Source: an uncultured Bacteroidales bacterium
Lineage (GTDB): Bacteria; Bacteroidota; Bacteroidia; Bacteroidales; P3
Assembly (NCBI GenBank): GCA_905234665.1
Contig: CAJOIV010000006.1
Location: 1-64,000 of the forward strand
Direction of reading: 5' to 3'
Length of the DNA stretch: 64,000 bases
Position numbers and translations under genes: made by a program. The notes under the pieces were generated by a model that made no database searches, had not been told where the DNA came from, and was given only the letters and a program-made list of their open reading frames with translations. Shown here piece by piece: positions 37,731-46,730 of the stretch (its first letter is position 1; the number at the start of each line of letters is the position of its first letter).

Positions 37731-38981
37731 ATGAACAATAAAAGGATTTATCTTTGTCTTGCGCACATGTCGGAGGACGGCATGGAGCAGAAATACATCA
37801 AAGAGGCTTTCGACACCAACTGGGTGGTGCCTCTGGGACCGAATGTGAACGGGTTCGAGAAGGATCTGGAGGAGTTTGTCGGGGAAGGCAAGCGCGTGGT
37901 GGCGCTGTCGGCCGGGACGGCTGCGGTGCATCTGGCCTTAATCGCTGCCGGGGTGAAAGCCGGGGACGAGGTGCTGGTGCAGAGTTTCACTTTCTGCGCG
38001 TCGTCGCATCCTATCACATACCTGGGAGCCACGCCGGTGTTTGTGGACTCGGAGAAGGATTCGTGGAATATGGATTCCGACCTGCTGGAGGAGGCAATCA
38101 AGGACCGTATCGCCAAGACGGGCAGGAAGCCGAAGGCTATCGTGCCTGTGGCTCTGTATGGTATGCCGTATCAGATTGACCGTATCATGGAGATTGCCAA
38201 CCGCTATGACATCCCCGTCATCGAGGATGCGGCGGAGGGCTTCGGCAGCCGCTGGAACGGACAGGTGCTGGGGACGTTCGGGGAATATGGTGTGCTGTCG
38301 TTCAACGGCAACAAGATGATCACGACCTCGGGAGGCGGTGCCTTGGTGTGTCCCGACGACGAGGCCTGGCAGCGCATCATGTGGCTGGCGACACAGGCAC
38401 GTGAGGCGTACCCTTACTACCAGCACGAGGCAATCGGATATAATTACCGCATGAGCAATATCTGCGCAGGTATCGGCCGCGGGCAGATGACCATTGTGGA
38501 TGAGCATATCGCCCATCACAAGCATATACAGAGGCTTTATGAAGAGGCTTTCGCCAATGTGAATGGAATAGAGATGCACAGAGCACCTGACGAGAGGTTC
38601 GACAGCAACTACTGGTTGTGCACCGTCCTTTTGGACGAAAGCCTGCGTGTGAAAGGACAAGAGGCGGCTTACGGCACGCAGGTGCAAGGCGCTGTGGGTG
38701 GCGCTGGCGGTGTGGTGCATCTCTCGGACAGCCTGCACACTGACTGCGAGCCCAACGCCAATGTGGAAGCTATGCGGGTCTGGCTGGATAAGAAAGGTGT
38801 TGAGGCGCGCCCGTTGTGGAAGCCCATGCACAGACAGCCTGTCTACCAAGGTGCTCCTGCCTATGTGAACGGTGTGAGCGAGGCCGTCTTCAAGTGCGGC
38901 ATGTGTCTGCCGAGCGGACCGTGTGTGACAGATGACGATGTGCGGTACATTGTCGAGAGTGTCCGCGAGGCGATGGAATGA
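37731..38981 (+). CDS. DegT/DnrJ/EryC1/StrS-family sugar aminotransferase (PglE-like)
   Basis: A 416-residue PLP enzyme that transaminates a 4-keto-6-deoxy nucleotide sugar, typically with glutamate. It shows WVVPLGPNVNGFEKDLEEFVG, LSAGTAAVHLALIAAGVKAGDEV, SFTFCASSHPITYLGATPVFVD, IEDAAEGFGS and the PLP lysine Lys195 in SFNGNKMITTSGGG. Near 310-330 is an extra loop (GTQVQGAVGGAGG). Together with the PglC- and PglD-like genes it suggests a UDP-bacillosamine-type sugar. GC-rich again, unlike the preceding cassette. It is the last gene before the locus terminator. Confidence 0.92.
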   Translation: MNNKRIYLCLAHMSEDGMEQKYIKEAFDTNWVVPLGPNVNGFEKDLEEFVGEGKRVVALSAGTAAVHLALIAAGVKAGDEVLVQSFTFCASSHPITYLGATPVFVDSEKDSWNMDSDLLEEAIKDRIAKTGRKPKAIVPVALYGMPYQIDRIMEIANRYDIPVIEDAAEGFGSRWNGQVLGTFGEYGVLSFNGNKMITTSGGGALVCPDDEAWQRIMWLATQAREAYPYYQHEAIGYNYRMSNICAGIGRGQMTIVDEHIAHHKHIQRLYEEAFANVNGIEMHRAPDERFDSNYWLCTVLLDESLRVKGQEAAYGTQVQGAVGGAGGVVHLSDSLHTDCEPNANVEAMRVWLDKKGVEARPLWKPMHRQPVYQGAPAYVNGVSEAVFKCGMCLPSGPCVTDDDVRYIVESVREAME

Positions 38982-39002
38982 AAGAAAGAGATGAAGAGAT
39001 GT

Positions 39003-39039
39003 GCGATGGGCGGTCCCAAGACCGCCCATCGCTTTTTTT
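39003..39039 (+). terminator. Rho-independent terminator ending the polysaccharide locus
   Basis: A perfect 13-base-pair stem (GCGATGGGCGGTC, 39003-39015, with its complement at 39020-39032), a CCAA loop and a run of seven T form a textbook intrinsic terminator. It lies 21 bases after the aminotransferase stop. Confidence 0.92.
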
Positions 39040-39069
39040 ATTGTATATGGTTATTTTTTTGTATTTTTG
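39040..39069 (+). promoter_or_regulatory. trkA promoter
   Basis: TATTTTTG at 39062-39069 fits the -7 consensus TAnnTTTG, with ATTG at 39040-39043, 18 bases upstream, as a near-match to the TTTG -33 box. It falls just after the terminator and 25 bases before the trkA ATG. Confidence 0.65.
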
Positions 39070-39094
39070 CAGCCGCAAATTTGAATAGTAGACT

Positions 39095-40438
39095 ATGAAT
39101 ATCATCATTGCAGGCGACGGCGAGGTGGGCTTCTATCTGGCTAAGTCTCTGACAGATTTGAACCATAATATCACGGTGGTGGACCCCAACTCCGAGTTGC
39201 TGAAGCGGCTGGAGTCGGAGAACGACTTGCTCACTATCGTTGGCTCCTCTATGTCGCCACAGGTGCTGGCGGATGCCAATGTGAGTGACTGCGACCTTTT
39301 TCTGGCGGTCTTGCATGACGAGAGCGTCAATTTGATGTCTTGTGTGCTGGCCAAGAAGTTGAAGGCGAAGAAGACCGTGGCGCGTATCACGAATGCCGAG
39401 CTTCTCACCCCCAAGCACCGAGATATGTTCCGCGACCTCGGTGTCGATGAGATGGTCTGTCCCGAGCGCATCGCTGCCAAGGAGATCACCAATCTCCTCA
39501 ATAATTCCGTGGCTACCGAGTTTTTCGACTTTTCGGGAGGGCTTCTGACCATGTATCTTATCCGTCTGGAGCCCGACTCGCCTGTCGTGCAGCACAGCGT
39601 CCAGGAGCTTACCCAGCTCTATACCAAGCTTGAGGCGCGCATCGTGGCTATCCTGCGCAACGGCATGACGGTCATTCCCCATGCCGACACAATCCTCCAG
39701 CAGGGCGACCTGGTCTATATCATCAGTCGGCCCAACCAGGTGGAGAGCATCAAACAGGCCACGGGCAACAGCCAGCAAGCCGAGGTAAAGAAGGTGATGA
39801 TTGTCGGTGCAGGCCGTGTGGGCCGTTATGCCGCCATGACCCTTGAGGACCGCATGCGCATCACCCTTTTCGAGGAGTCCCGTACCCGTTGTGAGGAGGT
39901 GGCGTCCCTGCTCAAGAACACCCTCATCATCAATGGCGATGCCACCGACATAGAGCTCCTCAAAGACGAAGGGCTCCAGAATATGGACGCTTTTATCGCC
40001 GTCACCAACTCGTCGGAGACCAACGTGCTCTCCTGTCTCCATGCCAAGCGGCTGGGAGTTCGGCGCACCATCGCCCTGGTGGAGAACACGGGCTTCATCA
40101 GCATCTCTCAGGATATCGGCATCGATACCATCATCAACAAGAAACTCATCACCGCCAGTTACATCTCGCGCTTCATCGTCAAAGGCGATGCCGTGCGCAG
40201 CAAATGGCTCAGCGGCACCAATGCCGAGCTCATGGAATTCAGTGTCGGCAAGTGGGCTCCTGCCACGCGTAAGCCTATCCGAGATCTTGATCTGCCGCAG
40301 GGTTCGACCATTGGTGGCATTATCCGAGGCCAGCAGACCCTCTTCCCGACACGCGACACCGAAATCAAGGCCAAGGACAGGGTTGTCGTCTTCGCCCTGC
40401 CCAAAGTGATGGAGCAGGTGGCGCGTTTGTTTAGTTGA
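39095..40438 (+). CDS. trkA: Trk potassium uptake regulatory subunit TrkA
   Basis: A 447-residue cytosolic NAD(H)-binding gating protein for TrkH channels. It has the duplicated RCK layout: first Rossmann domain MNIIIAGDGEVGFYLAKSL, a first RCK-C domain (residues 135-220), second Rossmann domain KKVMIVGAGRVGRYAAMTL from about 230, and a second RCK-C domain ending QGSTIGGIIRGQQTLFPTRDTEI. The length is that of the four-domain TrkA. Its stop codon merges into a 7-base repeat array that separates it from trkH. Confidence 0.95.
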   Translation: MNIIIAGDGEVGFYLAKSLTDLNHNITVVDPNSELLKRLESENDLLTIVGSSMSPQVLADANVSDCDLFLAVLHDESVNLMSCVLAKKLKAKKTVARITNAELLTPKHRDMFRDLGVDEMVCPERIAAKEITNLLNNSVATEFFDFSGGLLTMYLIRLEPDSPVVQHSVQELTQLYTKLEARIVAILRNGMTVIPHADTILQQGDLVYIISRPNQVESIKQATGNSQQAEVKKVMIVGAGRVGRYAAMTLEDRMRITLFEESRTRCEEVASLLKNTLIINGDATDIELLKDEGLQNMDAFIAVTNSSETNVLSCLHAKRLGVRRTIALVENTGFISISQDIGIDTIINKKLITASYISRFIVKGDAVRSKWLSGTNAELMEFSVGKWAPATRKPIRDLDLPQGSTIGGIIRGQQTLFPTRDTEIKAKDRVVVFALPKVMEQVARLFS

Positions 40439-40464
40439 GAATTGAAAATTGAGAATTGAAAATT
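40436..40464. repeat. 7-base repeat array at the trkA-trkH junction
   Basis: Alternating units GAGAATT and GAAAATT occur four times, beginning within the trkA stop codon and ending 13 bases before the trkH ATG. Closely similar arrays occur at 58788-58820, and a related AATTAGG/AATGAGG type lies inside two genes (54697 and 61096). Confidence 0.8.
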
Positions 40465-40477
40465 GGCTGGCGCGGGG

Positions 40478-41953
40478 ATGAGAAAATTCAACTATCGTTT
40501 GGTTGCACGGCTTACGGGCATGCTGCTCATCTATCTGGCGGTAGGGATGGTGGTCCCCATCGGGGTGTCGCTCTATGCCGCCGATGGTGCTCAGTTCTCC
40601 CTGACGGTCTCTGCGCTGATTGTCCTGATGGTCGGACTCCTGCTACGCAATATTTTCGGGCGTCATGCCGAGTACGATATCCGTGAGCGTGAGAGTATCT
40701 GGATGACCGTCATCATCTGGCTGATGGTGCCGTTGTGCGGCACGCTGCCATACCTTTTTGTCGGAGGGACGGGCGCCCACATGTTTGTGGATGCCCTTTT
40801 CGAGTCGTTCAGTGGATTCACCACCACGGGCTCGTCGGTCATTGTCCATCCCGAAGGACTGCCCGCAAGTCTGCTTGTCTATCGTTCCATGACCCAGTGG
40901 ATTGGAGGGTTAGGGCTGCTGCTTTTCGTCGTGGCTACACTCCGCAAGTTGGGCGTCGCGGCTGGGGGATTGTATAGCGCCGAGTTCTCCGGCACCCAGC
41001 AGCGCAAGCTCCATCCCCGGCTGGCCCGCAGCGTCTCCCGGATGTGGCGCATATACATCCTAGTCACCCTTGCCATGATTGTCCTCCTGATGGTGCAGGG
41101 TGCCTCTGTGGTTGATTCCATCGCCCTGGCCTTCAGTACTGTCTCCACCGGTGGATTTGTCACCCATAGTGCCGGCGTGGCGACTCTCGGGTCGGGGGTG
41201 ATGACGGTGCTGGTGGTCTTTATGGTCCTCAGCGGTGTCAATGTGGCCTTGCTTTACCGCCTCTTCACCTTCCGATGGCGTCGGCCGGTGCCGTTGTGGC
41301 GCGACGAGGAGTTGCGCATCTACCTGCTGATTTTCATTGTCTCTGTGGCGGCATGTTCTGTGTCGTTCCTCTCCGAGGGCAACGACCTCCGCCACTCGGT
41401 CTCCTATAGCGTCTTCCATATCGCCTCGACCATGTCGACATGTGGCTACTACCTTCCCTCGCTGCCTCGTTGGTCGCTGTTGGTCAGTGTGCTGACCTTC
41501 GCCCTCATCGTCGTGGGTGCCTCGGCAGGTTCCACAGGCGGAGGTATCAAGCTGCGTCGCATCATCATCCTGGCCAAGTATATCGGCAACTACTTCACCC
41601 GCATGATGCATCCGGGAGCCGTCTTCCGTGTCAAGGTGAATGGCGAAGTGGTCGAGGACAGCTACATCCACAAGGTTTTTGCTTTTGTGTTCCTTTATAT
41701 GGCCTTCATCGTGGCGGGGGCTTTCGTGCTGACCCTCTGTGGCACCAGCATTCCCGAGGCCGTCTGCATGGCCGCCGCCAATGTCAGCAATCTGGGCCCG
41801 TCACCGCTTATCAACAATCTGGGAGGCAGTCTCGACTACTCTCTTCTGCCCGTTGTGGGGAAACTCACCCTTGTCGTCCTCATGCTGGCCGGCCGACTGG
41901 AGATTTTCGCCCTTGTGGCCGTCTTTTCACCATCATATTGGAGGAGGAGTTGA
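40478..41953 (+). CDS. trkH: TrkH-family potassium transporter (first copy)
   Basis: A 491-residue membrane channel made of four M1-P-M2 units. The pore loops with their filter glycines are visible: SGFTTTGSSVI, FSTVSTGGFV, HIASTMSTCGYYL and ANVSNLGPS. The start is taken as ATG 40478 (MRKFNYRLVAR); the open frame extends upstream through the repeat to a TTG. It works with TrkA in K+ uptake. The second trkH begins directly after its stop codon. Confidence 0.93.
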   Translation: MRKFNYRLVARLTGMLLIYLAVGMVVPIGVSLYAADGAQFSLTVSALIVLMVGLLLRNIFGRHAEYDIRERESIWMTVIIWLMVPLCGTLPYLFVGGTGAHMFVDALFESFSGFTTTGSSVIVHPEGLPASLLVYRSMTQWIGGLGLLLFVVATLRKLGVAAGGLYSAEFSGTQQRKLHPRLARSVSRMWRIYILVTLAMIVLLMVQGASVVDSIALAFSTVSTGGFVTHSAGVATLGSGVMTVLVVFMVLSGVNVALLYRLFTFRWRRPVPLWRDEELRIYLLIFIVSVAACSVSFLSEGNDLRHSVSYSVFHIASTMSTCGYYLPSLPRWSLLVSVLTFALIVVGASAGSTGGGIKLRRIIILAKYIGNYFTRMMHPGAVFRVKVNGEVVEDSYIHKVFAFVFLYMAFIVAGAFVLTLCGTSIPEAVCMAAANVSNLGPSPLINNLGGSLDYSLLPVVGKLTLVVLMLAGRLEIFALVAVFSPSYWRRS

Positions 41954-43399
41954 ATGAAGTATATCCTGCGTGTCATAGGAATCCTGCTGATGGTCGAGGG
42001 CGTGCTGATGCTCTCCTGCCTTATTCCGGCATTGCATTTTGGCGATGGCACCTGGCCTGCCGTCACTGCCTCGGGCCTCTTCACCTTCAATGTGGGGTTG
42101 CTGTTGCTGGTGTCGTTCCGCAAAGCCCGCACCCTGTCCGACCGCCGTATGGCATTCCTTCTGGTGGTGCTTCTGTGGGTCGTTTTGGCCCTTTTCGGCA
42201 CGCTCCCGTTCCTTGCCACGGGCACTGTGCGCACCTTCACCGACGCCTTTTTTGAGTCCATGTCGGGTGTCGCCTCCACGGGTGCCACCATTCTTCCCGC
42301 CGTCGAGCATCTCCCTTCGTCGGTGCTTCTGTGGCGCAGCATGACGCAGTGGTTCGGTGGCTTTGGTATCGTGCTGTTGGTTCTGGCCATTGTTCCCACT
42401 TTGGGCATCAATAAATACAGCCTTTATACCGCCGAGGCCTCGGGGGCCGACAATACGGGCAAGCAGGCCACGTCGATGGCCTCGACGTTGCGGCAGACCC
42501 TGGGCGTCTACATCCTCCTCACGGGCGTGTTTATCTTCGTCCTGTGGAAGACGGGCATGCATATCTGGGACGCTGTCAACCTGACTTTCACCAACATCTC
42601 CTCGGGCGGTTTCTCCATTTACAACGACAGCCTCGAGAGTCTCACATCTGTCCAGCAATATGTCATTGCTCTGGCCATGCTGCTGAGTGGTGTCAATTTC
42701 GCCTTGCTGTACAATTTCCTCACCTTCCAGTGGGAGCGGCTGCGCCACAAGGTCGAGCAGCTCCTTTTCTATCTCATCGTCACAGGTTTGTCCATTCTCT
42801 TTGTGGTTTTCTCCCTGAGGTGGCAGATGGACTATACGTGGGGCGAATCCATCCGCTGCGGTGTGGTGCAGACCATCAGTCTCATCACCACCACGGGTTC
42901 TTTGGCCACCGACACTTCGGGCTGGTGGGTGCCCATCACCTTCCTTGGTGTCCTGCTGTCACTTTGTGGCGGCATGGCGGGGTCCACTACAGGTGGTCTG
43001 AAGGCCATGCGTGTCATTATCCTGGTGCGCAATGTGCGCAAGATTCTCCGCGACCGGCTCCATCCCCATGCCGTCAACCCCGTGCGCCTCAATGGGCAGC
43101 CGGTGGCTGTGCATATCGTCAACAACGTCATGGTCATTTTCCTGGTTTATGTGGCCGTGGTCATGGTGGGCATTCTCTTGTTGATGCTTAGCGGCATCAA
43201 CGCCACCGAGTCCATCGGCGCCACGATTGCCTGTATCACGGGCTATGGCCCTGGCCTCGGCACCAGTGGCGGCTTTGGATGCTATGCCGCCTTCACGCCC
43301 GCGGCCAAGTGGATATGCTCGTTTCTCATGCTCATGGGCCGTCTGGAGTGCATGACGGTTCTCGTGTTGCTTTTGCCCTCATTCTGGCGCCGCGCCTGA
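41954..43399 (+). CDS. trkH: TrkH-family potassium transporter (second copy)
   Basis: A 481-residue paralogue of the preceding protein. Its pore-loop segments are MSGVASTGATIL, FTNISSGGFSIY, ISLITTTGSLAT and ACITGYGPGLG. The ATG directly abuts the upstream TGA, so translation is probably coupled. The filter-flanking residues differ from the first copy at every pore loop (TTGSS versus STGAT, TGGF versus SGGF), so the two may differ in ion selectivity or gating. One trkA may serve both. Confidence 0.92.
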   Translation: MKYILRVIGILLMVEGVLMLSCLIPALHFGDGTWPAVTASGLFTFNVGLLLLVSFRKARTLSDRRMAFLLVVLLWVVLALFGTLPFLATGTVRTFTDAFFESMSGVASTGATILPAVEHLPSSVLLWRSMTQWFGGFGIVLLVLAIVPTLGINKYSLYTAEASGADNTGKQATSMASTLRQTLGVYILLTGVFIFVLWKTGMHIWDAVNLTFTNISSGGFSIYNDSLESLTSVQQYVIALAMLLSGVNFALLYNFLTFQWERLRHKVEQLLFYLIVTGLSILFVVFSLRWQMDYTWGESIRCGVVQTISLITTTGSLATDTSGWWVPITFLGVLLSLCGGMAGSTTGGLKAMRVIILVRNVRKILRDRLHPHAVNPVRLNGQPVAVHIVNNVMVIFLVYVAVVMVGILLLMLSGINATESIGATIACITGYGPGLGTSGGFGCYAAFTPAAKWICSFLMLMGRLECMTVLVLLLPSFWRRA

Positions 43400-43474
43400 C
43401 GCTGCTGGCCCGCGCTAACAAGTGGGCGTGAAAAAAAATATCTCCGTGTATGTCTCTATAACGGAAAAAAGTAG

Positions 43475-43482
43475 TATTTTTG
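43475..43482 (+). promoter_or_regulatory. Predicted -7 box for ftsE
   Basis: TATTTTTG matches TAnnTTTG, 27 bases before the ftsE ATG. The -33 region is not recognisable. Confidence 0.5.
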
Positions 43483-43509
43483 CATCCTCAATCTGAAGCA
43501 ATCATATAC

Positions 43510-44199
43510 ATGGAGAATACTCCCATTATTGAACTCAAAGGCGTGACCATCAGTCACGAACAGGGCTCCCTGCTGTCGGACGTGAATGTCCGTGTGATGC
43601 CCGGCGAGTTCGTCTATCTCATAGGTAAGAGCGGCGCGGGCAAGACAACTCTGCTGCGCACCCTCTATGGCGACCACGACATCGACGCGGGCGAGGCCTG
43701 CGTCTGTGGTTTCGAACTCACCAGACTGCGCCGCCGTCAGGTGCCCATGCTGCGCCGCAAGGTGGGCATCGTATTCCAGAATTTCCGTCTTTTGAAGGAC
43801 CGCAATGTCTACGACAACCTTGCCTTCGTGCTCCAGGCCACGGGATGGAAGCGCGCCGACATGGACAAGCGGATTGTCGACACCCTGCGTGCTGTGGGCA
43901 TTGCCGACAAGGCCGATGCCTCCATCTATCACCTCTCCGAAGGTGAGCAGCAGCGTGTTGGCATTGCCCGTGCCCTCATCAACAATCCCGACCTGATTCT
44001 GGCCGACGAGCCCACGGGCAACCTCGACCCTGCCACCTCGTCCGAGATTATGCAGCTTCTGGTCGACATCAACCACAGCACCGGCACCACCATGCTCATC
44101 TCCAGTCACGACTTCATGATGATCGACAAGTTCCAGTCGCGCATGCTCGTATGCGAGAACGGCACCGTCGTCGACCCCTCGGCGGATGATGGAAAATAA
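43510..44199 (+). CDS. ftsE: Cell division ATP-binding protein FtsE
   Basis: A 229-residue ABC ATPase. Walker A is GKSGAGKTT near 38-46, the Q-loop region [18 protein letters not shown] follows, then the signature [15 protein letters not shown] and Walker [14 protein letters not shown]. The [11 protein letters not shown] text and short length fit FtsE, which with FtsX signals to peptidoglycan hydrolases at the division site. No ftsX is adjacent; in Bacteroidetes the two are usually at separate loci. The start is ATG 43510, after the -7 box; the upstream TTG would place the promoter inside the gene. Confidence 0.9.
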   Translation: MENTPIIELKGVTISHEQGSLLSDVNVRVMPGEFVYLIGKSGAGKTTLLRTLYGDHDIDAGEACVCGFELTRLRRRQVPMLRRKVGIVFQNFRLLKDRNVYDNLAFVLQATGWKRADMDKRIVDTLRAVGIADKADASIYHLSEGEQQRVGIARALINNPDLILADEPTGNLDPATSSEIMQLLVDINHSTGTTMLISSHDFMMIDKFQSRMLVCENGTVVDPSADDGK

Positions 44200-44256
44200 T
44201 TGTCCCTCCATACAATAATAGACATCCATCCTCGTTATACCCAAAAACACACCCCG

Positions 44257-45333
44257 ATGAAAAGATACATCCCCATACTCCTGCTGGCGGCTCTCATCGC
44301 ACTTCCCGACACCCATCTGCAGGCCCAGTACCGCAAGAAAGTGCCCGCCACCCAAATTATAAAGGAAGGCCAGAACAAGCGCCAATGGCTGCGCAGCAAG
44401 GCCGACACCTCATGGCATCCCACCCCAGGCGGCCTCTATGACCAGTTGACCAATCCCGAGGCCAATGTCAAGAAGGGTAAGAAGACCGAGCCTGTCATCG
44501 ATCCCTCCGGCAAACACAAAGTGCGCGAGACGGCATACGACACGGTCTTTAAGTTCACCGAATTCGACGGCAAGAAGACCTACTACATCAACTACGACTA
44601 CAACAAGTTCCGTCAAGTGCGCTGGCAGTCCGGCGACGACCGCGACTTCGAGAACTTCGACCCTGTGTGGGACTATCTCTGCTCTGCAGGCCGTATCGCC
44701 ATGCACATTTGTGCCGTCTATGCCATCAACCCCAATGTCACCGACGCCGACCAGCGTGCGGAGCTGAAGGAGCGTGCCGAGATGGAAGCCCTCATCTCGC
44801 TCGACTACTTCCGCGACATCCTCATGGAGGAGGAGATGAAGAACAAGATCAGCTATAAGGTTGTCGAGGTTGACTACCGTTACTGGAAGGGCGAGAGCTA
44901 CTTCATCGACCCCCAGCCCACGAGCGACATCATCCGTGTGGGCGTGGTGTGCGACTTCACCACCAAGAAGGCCAACCTCTTCCCCAGCGCCGCCGCCAAT
45001 GCCAAGACCTATGCCGACATCAAGTTCTTCCCCAACGATGCCACCATCCAGCCCTCCTTCCTTCCCGAGGTGGAGGACCTGGCGCAGTATCTGAAGGACA
45101 ACCCCGACTATGAGGTCCTCCTCACAGGCCATTGCGACAATGTGGGCACCGAGGTCTACAATATGGGCCTTTCGCGCCAGCGCGCCATCGAGGTGAAGAA
45201 AGCCCTCATGCGCCGTGGTATCCAGGATTTCCGCATCGAGATTATTGCCAAGGGGGACACCGAGCCCGTGGGCGACAACACCACCCTTGCAGGCCGCACG
45301 GCCAACAACCGAGTCAATGTCGTTATCCAATAA
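44257..45333 (+). CDS. OmpA-family protein of unknown N-terminal domain
   Basis: A 358-residue exported protein with signal peptide MKRYIPILLLAALIALPDTHLQAQ. Residues 30-250 form a domain I do not recognise (WYLRSKAD-like start, then YYINYDYNKFRQVRWQSGDDRDFENFDPVWDYL at about 110-142). The last 110 residues are an OmpA-like peptidoglycan-binding domain: FFPNDATIQPSFLPEVEDLAQYL, TGHCDNVGTEVYNMGLSRQRA and GDTEPVGDN. It should bridge the outer membrane and cell wall. It follows ftsE at 57 bases, which suggests an envelope role, but nothing more specific can be said. Confidence 0.82.
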   Translation: MKRYIPILLLAALIALPDTHLQAQYRKKVPATQIIKEGQNKRQWLRSKADTSWHPTPGGLYDQLTNPEANVKKGKKTEPVIDPSGKHKVRETAYDTVFKFTEFDGKKTYYINYDYNKFRQVRWQSGDDRDFENFDPVWDYLCSAGRIAMHICAVYAINPNVTDADQRAELKERAEMEALISLDYFRDILMEEEMKNKISYKVVEVDYRYWKGESYFIDPQPTSDIIRVGVVCDFTTKKANLFPSAAANAKTYADIKFFPNDATIQPSFLPEVEDLAQYLKDNPDYEVLLTGHCDNVGTEVYNMGLSRQRAIEVKKALMRRGIQDFRIEIIAKGDTEPVGDNTTLAGRTANNRVNVVIQ

Positions 45334-45354
45334 CCCGGTGTCGGGCAGCCATTC

Positions 45355-46257
45355 ATGATTGCCAAGGAGCAATACAAAGCACTATGCGAAACAGAGGGGT
45401 CGGCGATTCCTCTGTTTTTGCAATATTGGTGGATGGAGGCCGTCTGCGAGGGCAAGCGGTGGGATGTCCTCCTTGTCCACGACAGGCAGGGGAATCCCAT
45501 GGCGGCCATGCCCTACCTTATCGGCAGCAAGATGGGACTCCGCTATGTCCTCCAGCCCCAGTTGACCCAGTTCAACGGCCCGTGGTACTCCACCGCGGTC
45601 GACTCGCTGGAGGCCGAGATGGAGGCCGGACGGCAGCTGGTGGAACAGGTCAGGGGGCTGCGCCTCGTCTACTTCCAGCAGAACTTCTCGCCTCTGGTCA
45701 CCAACTGGCTTCCTTTCTACTGGGCCGGTTTCCGGCAGACCACGCGCTACACCTACCGCATCGACGATATCTCCGACCCGCAGCGGGTTTTCGACTCCTT
45801 CGACCCCTCACGCCGCCAGCGGCAGATACGCCGCACCGAAGGGGTGCTGCACCCTGTGGAGATCACGCCGGAGCGCTTCGTGGAGTTCCACGCCGCCTAT
45901 TGGGCCCGCCGGGGGCAGAAAGACATCCTGTCGGGTCCGTTCATGACCCGGCTGGTCAATGCCTCCCTTGAGCGCCGTCAAGGGCTGATCCTTGGACTGA
46001 AGGATGCGCAGGGGACACTCCAGGGGGCGCGTTTTGTGGTCTACGACGACCGTTGTGCCTACTCTCTGCTCTCCGCCTTGGGCGAGAATCATCCCAATGG
46101 CACCTCGGCCCGGCTTTTCTTCGAGATAATCAAACGCCTTGCGGGCAGCACCCGGGCCTTCGACTTCGAAGGCAGTATGGACCCCGGCATCGAGCAGTCC
46201 TACCGTCTCTATGGCGCCCGTCAGGTGCCTTATTTCCGTGTCTCCAAGATTCTATGA
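45355..46257 (+). CDS. GNAT/FemAB-superfamily acetyltransferase-like protein
   Basis: A 300-residue cytosolic protein. The pattern LFLQYWWMEAVCEGKRWDVLLVHD, then MAAMPYLIGSKMGLRYVLQPQLTQFNGPWY, and the C-terminal FEIIKRLAGSTRAFDFEGSMDPGIEQSYRLYGARQVPYF matches the Acetyltransf_6/BioF2-like branch, related to FemAB. These transfer acyl or aminoacyl groups; the substrate is unknown. It overlaps rlmH by four bases (ATGA). Confidence 0.78.
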   Translation: MIAKEQYKALCETEGSAIPLFLQYWWMEAVCEGKRWDVLLVHDRQGNPMAAMPYLIGSKMGLRYVLQPQLTQFNGPWYSTAVDSLEAEMEAGRQLVEQVRGLRLVYFQQNFSPLVTNWLPFYWAGFRQTTRYTYRIDDISDPQRVFDSFDPSRRQRQIRRTEGVLHPVEITPERFVEFHAAYWARRGQKDILSGPFMTRLVNASLERRQGLILGLKDAQGTLQGARFVVYDDRCAYSLLSALGENHPNGTSARLFFEIIKRLAGSTRAFDFEGSMDPGIEQSYRLYGARQVPYFRVSKIL

Positions 46258-46727
46258 ATATCAAGCTCATCGTTGTCGGGAAGACCGATGTCGCCTTTGT
46301 GCGCGAGGGACTGGAGGAGTACCTGGGTCGCCTGAAGCATTATGTGCCGTTCTCCTACGAGGAAATCCCCGCCCTCAAAGACCAGAAAGGAGCTTCGCCA
46401 GCGACGATAAAGGAGCGCGAGGCAGCATTGATACTGAAGAGAATCGAAGGGGCCGACCGAGTCGTCCTGCTCGACGAGCATGGCAAAGAACAGACCTCCA
46501 TGGGCTTCTCAGAATACCTGCAGAAGCAGATGAACGCGGGTGTCCGCACGCTGGCCTTCGTCGTCGGCGGGGCCTTTGGCTTTGCCCCTGAAGTCTATGC
46601 CGCAGCCGCCGACAGGCTTTCCCTCTCACAGATGACCTTCAATCACCAGATGGTGAGGCTCTTCTTTGCCGAACAGCTCTACCGTGCCTTCACCATCCTG
46701 CGGCACGAACCGTACCATAATGCTTAA
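46254..46727 (+). CDS. rlmH: 23S rRNA (pseudouridine1915-N3)-methyltransferase RlmH
   Basis: A 157-residue SPOUT methyltransferase that methylates pseudouridine 1915 in helix 69 of 23S rRNA. It starts MNIKLIVVGKTDVAFVREGLEEYLGRL. It has VVLLDEHGKEQTSMGFSEYL, the SAM-binding knot segment LAFVVGGAFGFAPEV, and ends MTFNHQMVRLFFAEQLYRAFTILRHEPYHNA-like text, the family tail. The start is ATG 46254 in ATGA overlap with the upstream gene. The open frame is longer upstream, but that part is only a shadow of the neighbour. Confidence 0.96.
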   Translation: MNIKLIVVGKTDVAFVREGLEEYLGRLKHYVPFSYEEIPALKDQKGASPATIKEREAALILKRIEGADRVVLLDEHGKEQTSMGFSEYLQKQMNAGVRTLAFVVGGAFGFAPEVYAAAADRLSLSQMTFNHQMVRLFFAEQLYRAFTILRHEPYHNA

Positions 46728-46730
46728 ATG

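Noticed and set aside
43400-43440. Possible hairpin after the second trkH
   Set aside because: Only a four-base GCCC/GGGC stem with a long loop; too weak to call a terminator.
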